This document shows positions 35,341 through 44,195 of a stretch of 64,000 bases of DNA, piece after piece. The notes under the pieces are model-generated. The model did no database searches. It worked only from the letters and a program-made list of their open reading frames with translations, and was not told the origin of the DNA. Location: positions 1 through 64,000 of the forward strand of contig CAYJOD010000007.1 in NCBI GenBank assembly GCA_964371655.1, written 5' to 3'. Source of the stretch: CAZGSN01 sp964371655 (GTDB lineage Bacteria > Desulfobacterota > Binatia > HRBIN30). Both the position numbers and the translations under genes were made by a program. Numbering within the stretch: position 1 is the first letter of the stretch; the number at the start of each line of letters is the position of its first letter.

Positions 35341-35662
35341 CCGGTCACCGCGGCGGGCGTTGCCGCAATGAGCGTTAACCTATTGGTGGGAAATCCGGGC
35401 TGGTCCCCGTTCGAGCTCGTGATGAACGGTGATCTTCATCGCGTCGCTCTCCCTCACGTCAGCTTAGTACCTTGGTTCAAAGGTTTGGCAACGTATCTTC
35501 GGGGGGGGGGCGGCCCCCCCCCGCGCAGGCGGCGGGGGCGCGGGGCGGGGGGGGCCGGGCGCGGNNNNNNNNNNTTTTGGCGCCCCCCCCCCGGGCCCCT
35601 CGTTGCGCCGGGTGGGGGGGGGGGTGGCCCGGCCGTCATCGCGGATTTGTCGCGACAGCTAC
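35341..35662. other. Intergenic region with assembly gap
   Basis: Holds a possible partial ORF from 35368, G- and C-rich homopolymer runs at about 35502-35630, and ten Ns at 35565-35574. The homopolymers are not biologically plausible here and look like a collapsed or low-quality join. No gene is supported between 35500 and 35662. Confidence 0.7.
35368..35502 (+). other. Possible start of a gene broken by the assembly gap
   Basis: The frame reads MSVNLLVGNPGWSPFELVMN and stays protein-like for about 45 residues before entering the Gly-rich low-complexity tract next to the N gap. No family was recognised and the ribosome site is weak. It could be the N-terminus of a gene lost in the gap. Confidence 0.3.
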
Positions 35663-36166
35663 TCAGTCCGGCTTACGCTCGGCTGGCGCGACGTCGCTGC
35701 CGAGCAACGAATGGAGCAGCAATACCACCACGCCGATCGAAATGAACGAATCGGCAACGTTGAAGGTGGGCCAGCTCCACCGGCCGTAGTGGACGTCGAA
35801 GAAGTCGGTGACCGATCCGATGAGCATGCGGTCGATGAAGTTACCGATGGCGCCGCCGAGAAGGCCGGCGAGGGCGAACTGCAACACACGCTGGCGCTCG
35901 CCGACTTGGCGGAGGAAATAGACGAGGGCGACGAGAGCGACGACGGTGACGGCGAAGAAGAACGGGATGCGCAGCGCCGGACTGGCGTCGGCGAACAGGG
36001 AGAACGCACCGCCGGTATTGCGCGCGTGGGTGATATGAAAATAGGAATCGACGACCGGAATCGATTCGTAAAGGCCCAGGTTGGCGCGGACGTACCACTT
36101 GCTCAGCTGATCGAGCACCAGGACCACGGAAGCGACGGTCGCAACGAAGATGCCTTTGGAGAACAT
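35663..36166 (-). CDS. lspA: Lipoprotein signal peptidase (signal peptidase II)
   Basis: 167-residue inner-membrane aspartic peptidase that removes lipoprotein signal peptides. The four membrane segments are visible, with catalytic GGAIGNFIDR and FNVADSFISIG (the two Asp). The ATG at 36166 begins MFSKGIFVATV; a start nine codons upstream is less likely. It follows ileS on the same strand, the classic ileS-lspA pairing. Confidence 0.95.
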   Translation of the reverse strand: MFSKGIFVATVASVVLVLDQLSKWYVRANLGLYESIPVVDSYFHITHARNTGGAFSLFADASPALRIPFFFAVTVVALVALVYFLRQVGERQRVLQFALAGLLGGAIGNFIDRMLIGSVTDFFDVHYGRWSWPTFNVADSFISIGVVVLLLHSLLGSDVAPAERKPD

Positions 36167-36267
36167 GGATCTCGATTCCTCCCGCAACGTCACTACTGGT
36201 CAGCAACTGACGGGCGACGCAATGACCTTCAACTCCTGGAAGTTGCACAATGACGCGTCGCGTAAGG

Positions 36268-36350
36268 GGCCGAGGGGCAAAGGGGTCAGGGTCAAAGGCG
36301 AAACCGTTTCTTCTCTTCCCTGTGACCCTTTGCCCCTACCCATTTTGCGA
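36268..36350. repeat. Repeat family K palindrome
   Basis: GGGGCAAAGGGGTCAGGGTC on the left pairs with CCCTGTGACCCTTTGCCCC on the right. It sits between ileS and lspA. A half-like CCCTTTGTCCC...CCCTTTGACCC stretch is at 50389-50425. Confidence 0.7.
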
Positions 36351-36366
36351 GCGTAGCGAGCAAATC

Positions 36367-39210
36367 TCATCCCTGCGGCCGCGGCCCGTTCTGCTCTTCC
36401 CACTCGCGGATCACCGGGAGACAGCGCTGGCATAACCCCGGGTGGGTGTGGTCGTGGCCAACCGCTTCGCTGTAGTTCCAGCAGCGCTCGCACTTGGCGC
36501 CGCGCGCGCGTTCGATCTTGATCTTCAGGTCCGGAAGCAGCGGACTGCTCGCATCGCTGCTGAGGCCGTGGTCGAAGGCGACCTGCGAGGTGATGAAGAT
36601 CGCCGCGAGCTCCTGCGCCTGACCTTCCAACAGCGCGCGCAGTCCGTCGGACGCTCCGAGCGCGACGCGCGCGTCGAGCGAGTGGCCGATAACCCCCGCC
36701 TGGCGCGCCTCTTCGAGGGCCTTGGTCACCGCCGTCCGCACTTCCAAGAGCCGATCCCATTTCTGCGCCAAGACGTCGTTGCGGCGCAGGCCGGTCGCAA
36801 AGCCGGCCAGAAAGACACTGGCCGTGCGCCCGCCCGCTTTGGGAAGAATCGACCAAATCTCCTCCGCGGTGAAGGACAGGATCGGCGCCATCAGACGCAC
36901 CATCGCGTCGAGGACGTCCCACAGCGCCGTCTGCGCCGCGCGCCGGCCGTGGGAATTGCGTGCCGCGGTGTACAGGCGGTCCTTGACGATGTCGAGGTAG
37001 AGGGAGCTGAGATCGACGACGCAGAAGTTGGTGAGGTCCTGCACGATGTAATGGAAGGTGAAGCCATCGTACGCTTTGGCGGCGCGCTCGGCGAGCTCGG
37101 CGGTGCGGTGCAAGATCCACTGATCGAGCTCGGGCAGGTCGTCGTACGCAACCCGATGCTGCTCCGGATCGAAGTCCGACACGTTGCCGATGAGGAAACG
37201 GCAGGTGTTGCGGATCTTGCGATAACTCTCGAGCAGCGGCGGCAGCATGCCCTTCGAGAAGGCGGTGTCGGCGGTGTACTCGACCGAGGCGAACAGCAAG
37301 CGCAGGATTTCGGCGCCGTTGGTCTTGATGAGCTCTTCCGGAGCGATGACGTTGCCGAGCGACTTCGACATCTTCTTCTTCGCTTCATCGAGGATGAGGC
37401 CGTGCGTGAGCACGCTCTTGTAGGGTGCCTGCTTGTGCACGGCGACCGAGGTGATCAGCGACACCTGGAACCAACCGCGGTGCTGGTCGACGGCTTCGAC
37501 GTAGAGATCGGCAGGCCAGGCGAGGTCGGCGCGCGTACGCAGCACGGCTTCGTGCGAGCTGCCGGCATCGAACCAGACGTCGAGGATGGTGTTGTCCTTC
37601 TCGAAGCTGTCGCTGCCGCAGGCACAACGGAAGCCCGGCGGCAGCAGCTCGGCGGCGGGCAGCTCGTACCATGCGTCGGAGCCGCGCTCGGCGAAAACCC
37701 GTTCGACGTGACCGACGACATCCGGCTCGAAATGGAATTGCTTGCAGCCGCTGCACTGGAACGCCGGGATCGGTACACCCCAGGCGCGCTGCCGTGACAG
37801 ACACCAGTCCGGACGCGACTGCATCATGTTGTAGATACGGTCGTGCCCCCAGGCCGGCACCCAGTGCACACGGTCGATCTGCTCGAGGGCGTGGGCGCGC
37901 AGGTCGGCGTGGTCGACGCGCAGGAACCATTGCTCGGTGGCCCGGAAGATCAGCGGCTGCTTGCAACGCCAACAATGCGGATACGAGTGTTGCACGCGCT
38001 CGACGTGGAGCAGCATGCCGCCTTCGCGCAAGTCGTCGACGATCGCTTCGTTCGATTCGAACACCCGCCGCCCGGCGTACTTGCCCGCTTCTTCCGTGAA
38101 GCGGCCGCTGCCATCGACCGGGGTGAGCACCGGCAAGCCGTACTTCTGTCCGACCTGGAAGTCTTCGTAGCCGTGTCCGGGCGCGGTGTGCACGCAACCG
38201 GTACCGACGTCGGCGGTGACGTGCGCTTCGAAGATGAGCTTCGAGGCACGATCGATGAAGGGATGGCGGAAGACGTCGCGACCGTCGAGCCCGGCGAGGT
38301 TCACCGCGATGCGATGGCTGCTGTCCTGCTTGCCGATGGCGGAGAGGAAGGCGTCCGCCAAGCGCGCCGCGACGATATAGAGCTGATCGTCGACGCGCAG
38401 GGCGACATAGTCGAGGTGCGGATTCAAACAGACGGCGAGATTGGCGGGCAGGGTCCACGGTGTCGTGGTCCAGATCACCACCGCCAGCGTCGCCGCATTC
38501 TTGCGCAGAGCCTCGGCGTCGGCCGCGTCCACGGCCAGGGCCGCGGCTTCATCGGCGCTGCCGTTGAAGGCGAACTTCACGTAGATCGACGGCGACGTGT
38601 GGTCTCCGTACTCGACCTCGGCCTCGGCCAGCGCCGTGGCGCACACCGAGCACCAGTGCACCGGTCGCAAGCCGCGATAGATGAAGCCGCCCTCGACGAG
38701 CTCGCGAAACACCTTGATGATGCCGGCTTCGAAGGCCGGGGTCATGGTCAGGTACGGGTTCTGCCAATCACCGAGAACGCCGAGACGTTGAAACTCCTCG
38801 CGCTGGATCTCGAAGAACTTCTGCGCGTACTCGCGGCAGCGCCGGCGGATGTCGAGCTGGCTCATGTCGCGAACCTTGCTGCCGAGGTTTTTCAGGACCT
38901 GATGCTCGATGGGCATACCGTGGCAGTCCCACCCCGGTACGTACGGAGCGTCGTAGCCGGCCATGAGCTTCGACTTCACGACGATGTCTTTGATGATCTT
39001 ATTGAGGGCGGTGCCGAGGTGAACGTGGCCGTTGGCGTAAGGCGGGCCGTCGTGCAGGACGTAGCGCGTCTTGCCGGCGTTGGCGCGGCCCAGCTCGTTG
39101 TAGAGATCGAGCTTCTTCCAGTGATCGAGAACGAGCGGCTCCCGCTGCGGCAGATTGCCGCGCATCGGAAAGTCGGTCTTCGGCAGGTTCAGCGTGTCTT
39201 TATAGTCCAT
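36367..39210 (-). CDS. ileS: Isoleucyl-tRNA synthetase
   Basis: 947-residue class I synthetase. The HIGH box is GHVHLG near 61-66 within DGPPYANGHVHLGTALNKI, KMSKS is near residue 611, and the C-terminal zinc knuckle is CERCWNYSE...CQRC near 905-930. The editing domain lies between these (VHTAPGHGYEDF). Length and C-terminal zinc motif match the bacterial IleS1 type. The lspA gene follows on the same strand. Confidence 0.98.
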   Translation of the reverse strand: MDYKDTLNLPKTDFPMRGNLPQREPLVLDHWKKLDLYNELGRANAGKTRYVLHDGPPYANGHVHLGTALNKIIKDIVVKSKLMAGYDAPYVPGWDCHGMPIEHQVLKNLGSKVRDMSQLDIRRRCREYAQKFFEIQREEFQRLGVLGDWQNPYLTMTPAFEAGIIKVFRELVEGGFIYRGLRPVHWCSVCATALAEAEVEYGDHTSPSIYVKFAFNGSADEAAALAVDAADAEALRKNAATLAVVIWTTTPWTLPANLAVCLNPHLDYVALRVDDQLYIVAARLADAFLSAIGKQDSSHRIAVNLAGLDGRDVFRHPFIDRASKLIFEAHVTADVGTGCVHTAPGHGYEDFQVGQKYGLPVLTPVDGSGRFTEEAGKYAGRRVFESNEAIVDDLREGGMLLHVERVQHSYPHCWRCKQPLIFRATEQWFLRVDHADLRAHALEQIDRVHWVPAWGHDRIYNMMQSRPDWCLSRQRAWGVPIPAFQCSGCKQFHFEPDVVGHVERVFAERGSDAWYELPAAELLPPGFRCACGSDSFEKDNTILDVWFDAGSSHEAVLRTRADLAWPADLYVEAVDQHRGWFQVSLITSVAVHKQAPYKSVLTHGLILDEAKKKMSKSLGNVIAPEELIKTNGAEILRLLFASVEYTADTAFSKGMLPPLLESYRKIRNTCRFLIGNVSDFDPEQHRVAYDDLPELDQWILHRTAELAERAAKAYDGFTFHYIVQDLTNFCVVDLSSLYLDIVKDRLYTAARNSHGRRAAQTALWDVLDAMVRLMAPILSFTAEEIWSILPKAGGRTASVFLAGFATGLRRNDVLAQKWDRLLEVRTAVTKALEEARQAGVIGHSLDARVALGASDGLRALLEGQAQELAAIFITSQVAFDHGLSSDASSPLLPDLKIKIERARGAKCERCWNYSEAVGHDHTHPGLCQRCLPVIREWEEQNGPRPQG

Positions 39211-39284
39211 GGTCGGTGTCGTGGCGCCGGGTCATAGCAGCAAGCGCAACGGCGATTCAAATCGCCGGCGCCAGCGTATATCGA

Positions 39285-39319
39285 CCAGAGCCGCGACCGT
39301 GAGGGAGCGCTGCGGGAGG
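39285..39319 (+). repeat. Repeat family E, partial copy 3
   Basis: CCAGAGCCGCGACCGTGAGG followed by GAGCGCTGCGGGAGG; shares the GAGCCGCGACCGT-AGGGAGCG core with 19285-19331 and 31921-31967. Confidence 0.65.
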
Positions 39320-39453
39320 TGACAGAGCGCGTCTTCCAGCGCCGGTAGCCAACCCCGATGGCCTCCGAGTCTTGATCTGAGCCCGAGCCTGATCTCGATG
39401 GTGCAGGGCGAACGCCTTGCATCGCCAGCTGCCGATCGGGCACAACCGTGGGC

Positions 39454-40293
39454 ATGTTTGAGCTCGTGTGCCCGCCGGACGGCGGCGATCGTCTCGACAA
39501 GGTGATCGCGCAGCTGCATCCCGGCACGTCGCGATCGCAAGCGCGGCGCTTGATCGCCGACGGTAGCGTCTTCGTCGAGGGGCGCCGTTGCCGCATTGCC
39601 TCGCGCCTCGTGCATGCGGGCGAGCACATTCGTGTGAGCGCCGCCGTCGCGGTGGCGGCGGGTGGGCCCTTGACGGTTGTTTATGAGGACGACGACTGCG
39701 TGGCGATCGACAAGCCCGCCGGCATGCCTTCGGCACCGACACAAACGGCCGCGGCTGGAACCGCGCTCGAGGTTCTGCAGATGCAGCGCCGCGGCCCTGC
39801 CGGCAAGTGTTCGCTCTGGGTCGTGCACCGGCTCGATGCGGCGACCTCTGGCGTGTTGCTGTTCGCCAAGAACCGGCGCGCCGCGGCGCAGCTCTCCGCG
39901 GCGTTTCAGGAGCAGCTGATTCGCAAGACCTACATTGCTCGCGTCGGCGGTAGGCTTGAGTCGGAGTCCGGCGTAATCGATCTGCCACTTGCCACTCGAC
40001 GCGGGCGCGCGGTTGTATCGAAAGCCGGCCGCCCGGCATCGACGGCGTGGCGGGTCGTACACGCGGACGAGTCGACGACGCGCCTGGAGCTGCAGCCGCG
40101 CAGCGGACGCCTGCATCAGCTGCGCGTGCACCTGCAGGCGATCGGACATCCGGTCGTCGGCGACCGCGCCTACGGCGGTCTCCCGGCCGCGCGCTTGATG
40201 CTGCACGCCTGGCGACTCGAGCTACCGGCTTCACCAACGCAAGGCGCGCGCTGCATCGAGGCGCCGATCCCAGCGGGGATCGTCAACAGTTAA
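39454..40293 (+). CDS. RluA-family pseudouridine synthase
   Basis: 279 residues: an N-terminal S4 RNA-binding domain (DRLDKVIAQLHPGTSRSQARRLI), then the synthase core with HRLDAATSG holding the catalytic Asp, and LHQLRVHLQAIGHPVVGD at the C-terminus. It converts uridine to pseudouridine in rRNA or tRNA. Which site (RluC or RluD type, or other) cannot be told. The ATG at 39454 is preferred over a GTG two codons upstream. The stop codon lies in a short AACAGTT/GACAGT repeat. Confidence 0.92.
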   Translation: MFELVCPPDGGDRLDKVIAQLHPGTSRSQARRLIADGSVFVEGRRCRIASRLVHAGEHIRVSAAVAVAAGGPLTVVYEDDDCVAIDKPAGMPSAPTQTAAAGTALEVLQMQRRGPAGKCSLWVVHRLDAATSGVLLFAKNRRAAAQLSAAFQEQLIRKTYIARVGGRLESESGVIDLPLATRRGRAVVSKAGRPASTAWRVVHADESTTRLELQPRSGRLHQLRVHLQAIGHPVVGDRAYGGLPAARLMLHAWRLELPASPTQGARCIEAPIPAGIVNS

Positions 40294-40311
40294 CAGTCGA
40301 CAGTTGACAGT
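40281..40311. repeat. Short palindromic AACAGT/GTCGAC element on a gene end
   Basis: GTCAACAGTTAACAGTCGAC followed by AGTTGACAGTG forms overlapping inverted repeats; the TAA within it ends the pseudouridine synthase gene. Confidence 0.55.
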
Positions 40312-40402
40312 GTCTTCTGCGGTGAAAATCACCTGATCGATTCGTGGATCGCGTGGCGCCTGCCTGTACGATGGGTTCCGGCCGGCGGCTGGGCTGGGTT
40401 CG

Positions 40403-40900
40403 CTATGGTTGACGTTGTGGTGTCGGGCTTAGCGGTTCCGAAGCGGGGGCCGTCTCCGCTGCCAGAAGCTCGCTACCGCACGCGAGCAGGCCGTCGGCCG
40501 CCGCGGTGAGTCCGGCGCGAACCAGGGTTTCTTCGGCCACGCCTCGAATCACGCTGCGCGTAGCGTGCAGCTCCGAACAACCGCGCTTGCGGGCGCGTTG
40601 CAGGATAAACTCGAGCAGTGCCGCTGCACTCGCCTCGTCGCCGACCACCAATTGCTCGATCCGTGCGAGCGGCCCCGTCGTCAGCCGCCGGCGGTAGGTT
40701 CCATACACAAGACCGCTCAGCTGCTCACCGCGGAAGGCCAGGTAGAAGTCGCCGCCCAGGTCGTTCACGATATTGCGGAAGCGATGCAACGTGGCGCGCT
40801 CCGGCAACGGTACCGGCAGACCGCTGGTAGCCAGCAATCGCATCACATCTGTAAAATCGGTTCGCCGGGCGCGGCGGATATGGAGCTCCGAGTCGGACAT
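40403..40900 (-). CDS. GNAT family N-acetyltransferase
   Basis: 165 residues with the GNAT core: an N-terminal LHIRRARRTDFTDVMRLL, the acetyl-CoA binding part (RIEQLVVGDEASAAALLEFI) and the RKRGCSELHATRSV strand. The pyrophosphate loop lacks the usual Q/R-x-x-G-x-G/A exactly (VVGDEASAAALL), so the fold call is firmer than the activity. Substrate unknown. Isolated between repeat-rich spacers. Confidence 0.68.
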   Translation of the reverse strand: MSDSELHIRRARRTDFTDVMRLLATSGLPVPLPERATLHRFRNIVNDLGGDFYLAFRGEQLSGLVYGTYRRRLTTGPLARIEQLVVGDEASAAALLEFILQRARKRGCSELHATRSVIRGVAEETLVRAGLTAAADGLLACGSELLAAETAPASEPLSPTPQRQP

Positions 40901-41474
40901 CGGCGCCCTCATAGCTCAGGAGAACCATGAAAACCCAGCCCGGCTGCTGGCCGGAAGCGAAGAAAAGAAAGCGATTGAACAGGAGCAAACCAAGGAAACA
41001 GAGAAAGACGTAAGGAAACGGAGTGGAATCTCTCTGTTCTCTCCGTGTCCTCCCGTTGAATCTTCACAGTGTGTAGTCTTGCGGGCACCGCTGCCTCTTG
41101 CGCTAGGGCGCGGCCAACCCGGCACGGTCCCCGGTACGGAGGCGGGCAGATCGCCGTATTCCGCTGAACGAACCGTTAAGCGGAGGAACACTTTCGGGAC
41201 GAAGATGGTGCCGATCAAGGGTCACTCTCAACCAATGACGGTCCGGCGGGACATCGCGTCTTCTCCACTTACGCCATTTAACGCCTAAGTCTTTTGCAAT
41301 AGTCAGTAACCGTCCCCTGCCAACGACACCACGAAAACGAGGAGGTATGAGTCTTCGCGATCCAGGTTTCCGTCCATGCCAGCTTTCACGATCTCGGTTC
41401 GATAAAATGGCAACGGAAACAGGTTGATTTCGACCGTGACCCGGCCTAGCATCGGCGCTCGTTGCGGTGGACGG
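40901..41474. other. Intergenic region with repeat A copy 2
   Basis: About 570 bases without a supported gene. Repeat A copy 2 lies at 40973-41062. The remainder is unremarkable and probably carries the promoter of the tandem exoproteins. Confidence 0.55.
40973..41062 (-). repeat. Repeat family A, copy 2
   Basis: Reverse complement of the 15211-15300 element with roughly 80% identity by eye and the same length (90 bases), including GAACAGGAGC ... CTCTGTTCTCTCCGT. Confidence 0.75.
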
Positions 41475-42383
41475 ATGCATCTGTTGTGGTCGAATAAACT
41501 ATTTACTCCGATCGTTGCGCTGGCACTGAGCTGCTTGGCAAGCGTTGCCGCAGCAGCGTCGCCACCGGCACAACGGGTCCCGGCCGCACTCCTCGCCTTC
41601 CCTTACATTCAGTCTGACGGCGTCAAGGAGACACGCGTCGAGCTGTTGAATCTGAGCCCTGACCGGCAGGAGCTCAACTGCTTCTGGGTGAGCGACTGCA
41701 ACGAAATTGGCTTCTTCCTGTTCCTCACCCCTTATCAGCCGCTCTCCTGGCTGGTGAGCACTGGGCTCAGCGATGTCACCAGCGGCGCAGCGGCGCCACC
41801 GTTCTTTGGAACCGGCGAGCTCAAATGTGCTGTCGTCGCAGCGCAGGCGGATCTCCAATTTCACAACACGATTCAGGGCCGGGCGATCGTCTATGACAGC
41901 GCCGGCCAGACTGTCTCCTACAACGCGGTTGGCTTTCAACGCCTGACCCCGGGCGATTACACGGGCGTCCTGTCGTTGAATGGAACCACCTACGCACAAT
42001 GCCCGGACAAGCTGCACTTCGACCTGCTCGCCGATACGCCGACGTCCCAGAGCGAGCTGATTCTGGTGCCCTGCTCGCAAGACCTGCTCTATCAAGAGCC
42101 GGTGTCGACAAACGTTCAGTTTCAAATCATCAACGAGTTCGAGCAGGCCTTCTCGGCGGCGAAGGTCATCGAGTGCTACGACCGGCGCACCTTGGGCGAA
42201 GTCAGTGACACGCTGAACCGCTCGACGGTTGGCACCGATACACTTCACCTCGTTGTACGCGGCAGCGCTGTGCCGGTCATTGGGCTGGCCATCGACAGCG
42301 TCCCGTTCGGGGCGAGCAACGGCATCTCCGGCAACGAACCGTCGCTGCAGGGCGGACGCTCGGCGACAGTGGTGTTCCCCTAG
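41475..42383 (+). CDS. Exported protein, first of a tandem duplicated pair
   Basis: 302 residues with a signal peptide LFTPIVALALSCLASVAAAA. It shares with the next gene PPFFGTGELKC, the N-LQGRA, PGDYTG..SLNGTTYAQCPD and LHFDLLA blocks, SELILVPCSQDL, INEFEQAFSA, C-DRR, TGTDTLHLVVR and GGRSATV: an ancient duplication. No known domain; a secreted beta-rich protein with conserved cysteines is likely. The ATG at 41475 starts the signal peptide. Two bases separate it from its partner. Confidence 0.7.
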   Translation: MHLLWSNKLFTPIVALALSCLASVAAAASPPAQRVPAALLAFPYIQSDGVKETRVELLNLSPDRQELNCFWVSDCNEIGFFLFLTPYQPLSWLVSTGLSDVTSGAAAPPFFGTGELKCAVVAAQADLQFHNTIQGRAIVYDSAGQTVSYNAVGFQRLTPGDYTGVLSLNGTTYAQCPDKLHFDLLADTPTSQSELILVPCSQDLLYQEPVSTNVQFQIINEFEQAFSAAKVIECYDRRTLGEVSDTLNRSTVGTDTLHLVVRGSAVPVIGLAIDSVPFGASNGISGNEPSLQGGRSATVVFP

Positions 42384-42385
42384 CT

Positions 42386-43465
42386 ATGGCTGAGTTTGCT
42401 CGCATACTCGCAGCGCTGCTGTCGATGTACTTCCCCTGGGGATGGCCTTTGCCGGTCATCACACCGACCCCGCGCCCGATGGCAACGCGGACCAGAACAC
42501 TGACGCGGACGCCGACGCGAACGGCGACGCCGCAGCCAACGCCGACGATGACGCCGCGTCCGATCGCTACCCTGCCGGTTACGCAGTCCAACCCGCTAGC
42601 GGTCGCCGTCACCGGCGCGCCGCCGGCGCAGAAGTTACCGTCGGCATTTCTGATCTACCCGCTGATCCGCGCCTCGCAGACGCAGCAGACTCTCATCGAG
42701 ATGATGAACCTCAGCACGGCAACGGTGAGCGTGCACTGTACTTACATCAACGCCTTGATCAGCAGCCAAGGCACGTCGTGCAGCGAGACCGACTTTTTCG
42801 TCACCCTGACGGCGCAGCAGCCTTTGGCGTGGAAAGCGACGACGGGCATGACTGGAAACGGCGCTCGCGTCGCCCCGCCGTTCTTCGGCGAGGGCACGCT
42901 GAAGTGCGTGGTGGAAGCGCGGACGAACGATCTGAGCTCGCACAATGCGCTGCAGGGCCGTGCCATTCTTTCGCAGACCGGTCAAACCGTCGCTTACGAC
43001 GCTAGTGCCTTCCGGCGGCTGTCGCCTGGACCGTTCAACGGCATCATCGCGATGGACGGCATCAACTACGAGCAATGCCCCGATCGCTTGCACTTCAACG
43101 CGCTTGCCAGTCAGAGCGGTTCGGATAGCGAGCTCATCCTGGTGCCTTGCTCCGACGATCTGGAGAACGGCCAGCCCGGCACGACGACGATCCAGTACGC
43201 CGTCATCAACGAGTTCGAGCAGCAGTTCTCCGCTTCCACACCGGTCAAATGCTTCGACCGGCGCAACTTCAGCAGCATCGGCGCCCTGCGCAAATCATCG
43301 ACGGGTACCGACACCCTGCATGTCGTCGTTCGCCCCGTCGCCGATCCGGTCGTCGGTCTCGTCTTGGACAAGTTCACCGTCCCCGGCGGCGCCTTGTCGG
43401 TGTCGAGCAACAACCCGTACTTCGAAGGCGGGCGCTCGGCGACAGTCATCCTACCGCAGTTCTAA
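42386..43465 (+). CDS. Second member of the tandem exoprotein pair, with Thr-Pro linker
   Basis: 359 residues. It starts with a short hydrophobic segment (LAALLSMYF), weakly signal-like, then 45 residues of TRTxTP repeats, then a domain homologous to the upstream protein (PPFFGEGTLKC, YEQCPDRLHFNALAS, SELILVPCSDDL, GTDTLHVVVR, EGGRSATVILPQF). The linker copies the TP-rich style of the FG-GAP and PPC proteins elsewhere in the window. Function unknown; probably surface-exposed. Co-transcribed with the first copy. Confidence 0.68.
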   Translation: MAEFARILAALLSMYFPWGWPLPVITPTPRPMATRTRTLTRTPTRTATPQPTPTMTPRPIATLPVTQSNPLAVAVTGAPPAQKLPSAFLIYPLIRASQTQQTLIEMMNLSTATVSVHCTYINALISSQGTSCSETDFFVTLTAQQPLAWKATTGMTGNGARVAPPFFGEGTLKCVVEARTNDLSSHNALQGRAILSQTGQTVAYDASAFRRLSPGPFNGIIAMDGINYEQCPDRLHFNALASQSGSDSELILVPCSDDLENGQPGTTTIQYAVINEFEQQFSASTPVKCFDRRNFSSIGALRKSSTGTDTLHVVVRPVADPVVGLVLDKFTVPGGALSVSSNNPYFEGGRSATVILPQF

Positions 43466-43552
43466 GCCGTTCCACGACGTCGCCGCTACAAGCGCCGGCA
43501 CATGCAGCGGCGACGACTTTACCTTTCTGCGCCGCGCCTACGCCGAGGCGGT

Positions 43553-44049
43553 ATGCGAGTAGAGGCGGAGCGCATCTTGATCGTCCTGCTCGGTGCCATC
43601 GGCGCTGTCACCCGCGCCTTGCCGCTCGCACAGCGCCTGCGCCACGGATACCCGGAGGCGAAGATCACCTGGGCCGTCGAACCGTTGTCCGCGCCTCTTC
43701 TCGAAAATCATGCCGCAATCGATCGTCGCATGGTATTCGATCGCAGCGGCGGTGCGCCGGCCGCACCAGTCTGCGTGATCTCATCGGCATCTTCCGGCGC
43801 AGCGCCGCTGCCTGGGGACCGGACTCCGGCCCCATGCACATCGCCGCCGCCAGCGGCGCACGCGTCGTGTCTTTGTGGGGAGAAACCACCGCCAAGCACA
43901 CGGCGCCGTGGGGCAGCGAAGCCGGCGTCATCGAAGGCCCGGCGCCGTGCATCCCGTGCTACCTGAAACACTGCAGCATCGGCCAGGTGTGCATGCAGAA
44001 CATCAGCGTCGACACGGTGGTGGCGCGGATCGTCGAAGCGATCGCATAG
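43553..44049 (+). pseudogene. Heptosyltransferase (glycosyltransferase 9) with internal deletion
   Basis: The N-terminal part reads AERILIVLLGAIGAVTRALP, LAQRLRHGYPEAKITWAVEP, the Rossmann start of ADP-heptose transferases. The C-terminal part is in another frame and reads SLRDLIGIFRRSAAAWGPDSGPMH and GARVVSLWGETTAKHTAPWG, the family's nucleotide-binding end. About 150 middle residues are missing and the two frames differ, so the gene is broken by a deletion near 43765. It would normally add heptose to lipopolysaccharide core. Confidence 0.75.
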
Positions 44050-44195
44050 GCCGCCGCGTGGGCAGAGACCACTGTACAAGGGGGGCGGCCGTCTCTTCGC
44101 TGCCGATCGGGGGATGCGTTCGCGCGTAATTCGGTTGCAGCCTTGAAAGGCGCCGTGATAGCAGGGGGCATCACAATTCACCCAAAGGAGGGGCT

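Noticed and set aside
36442..39237. Two frames of 451 and 464 residues on the plus strand
   Set aside because: Both lie opposite ileS, which is unambiguous.
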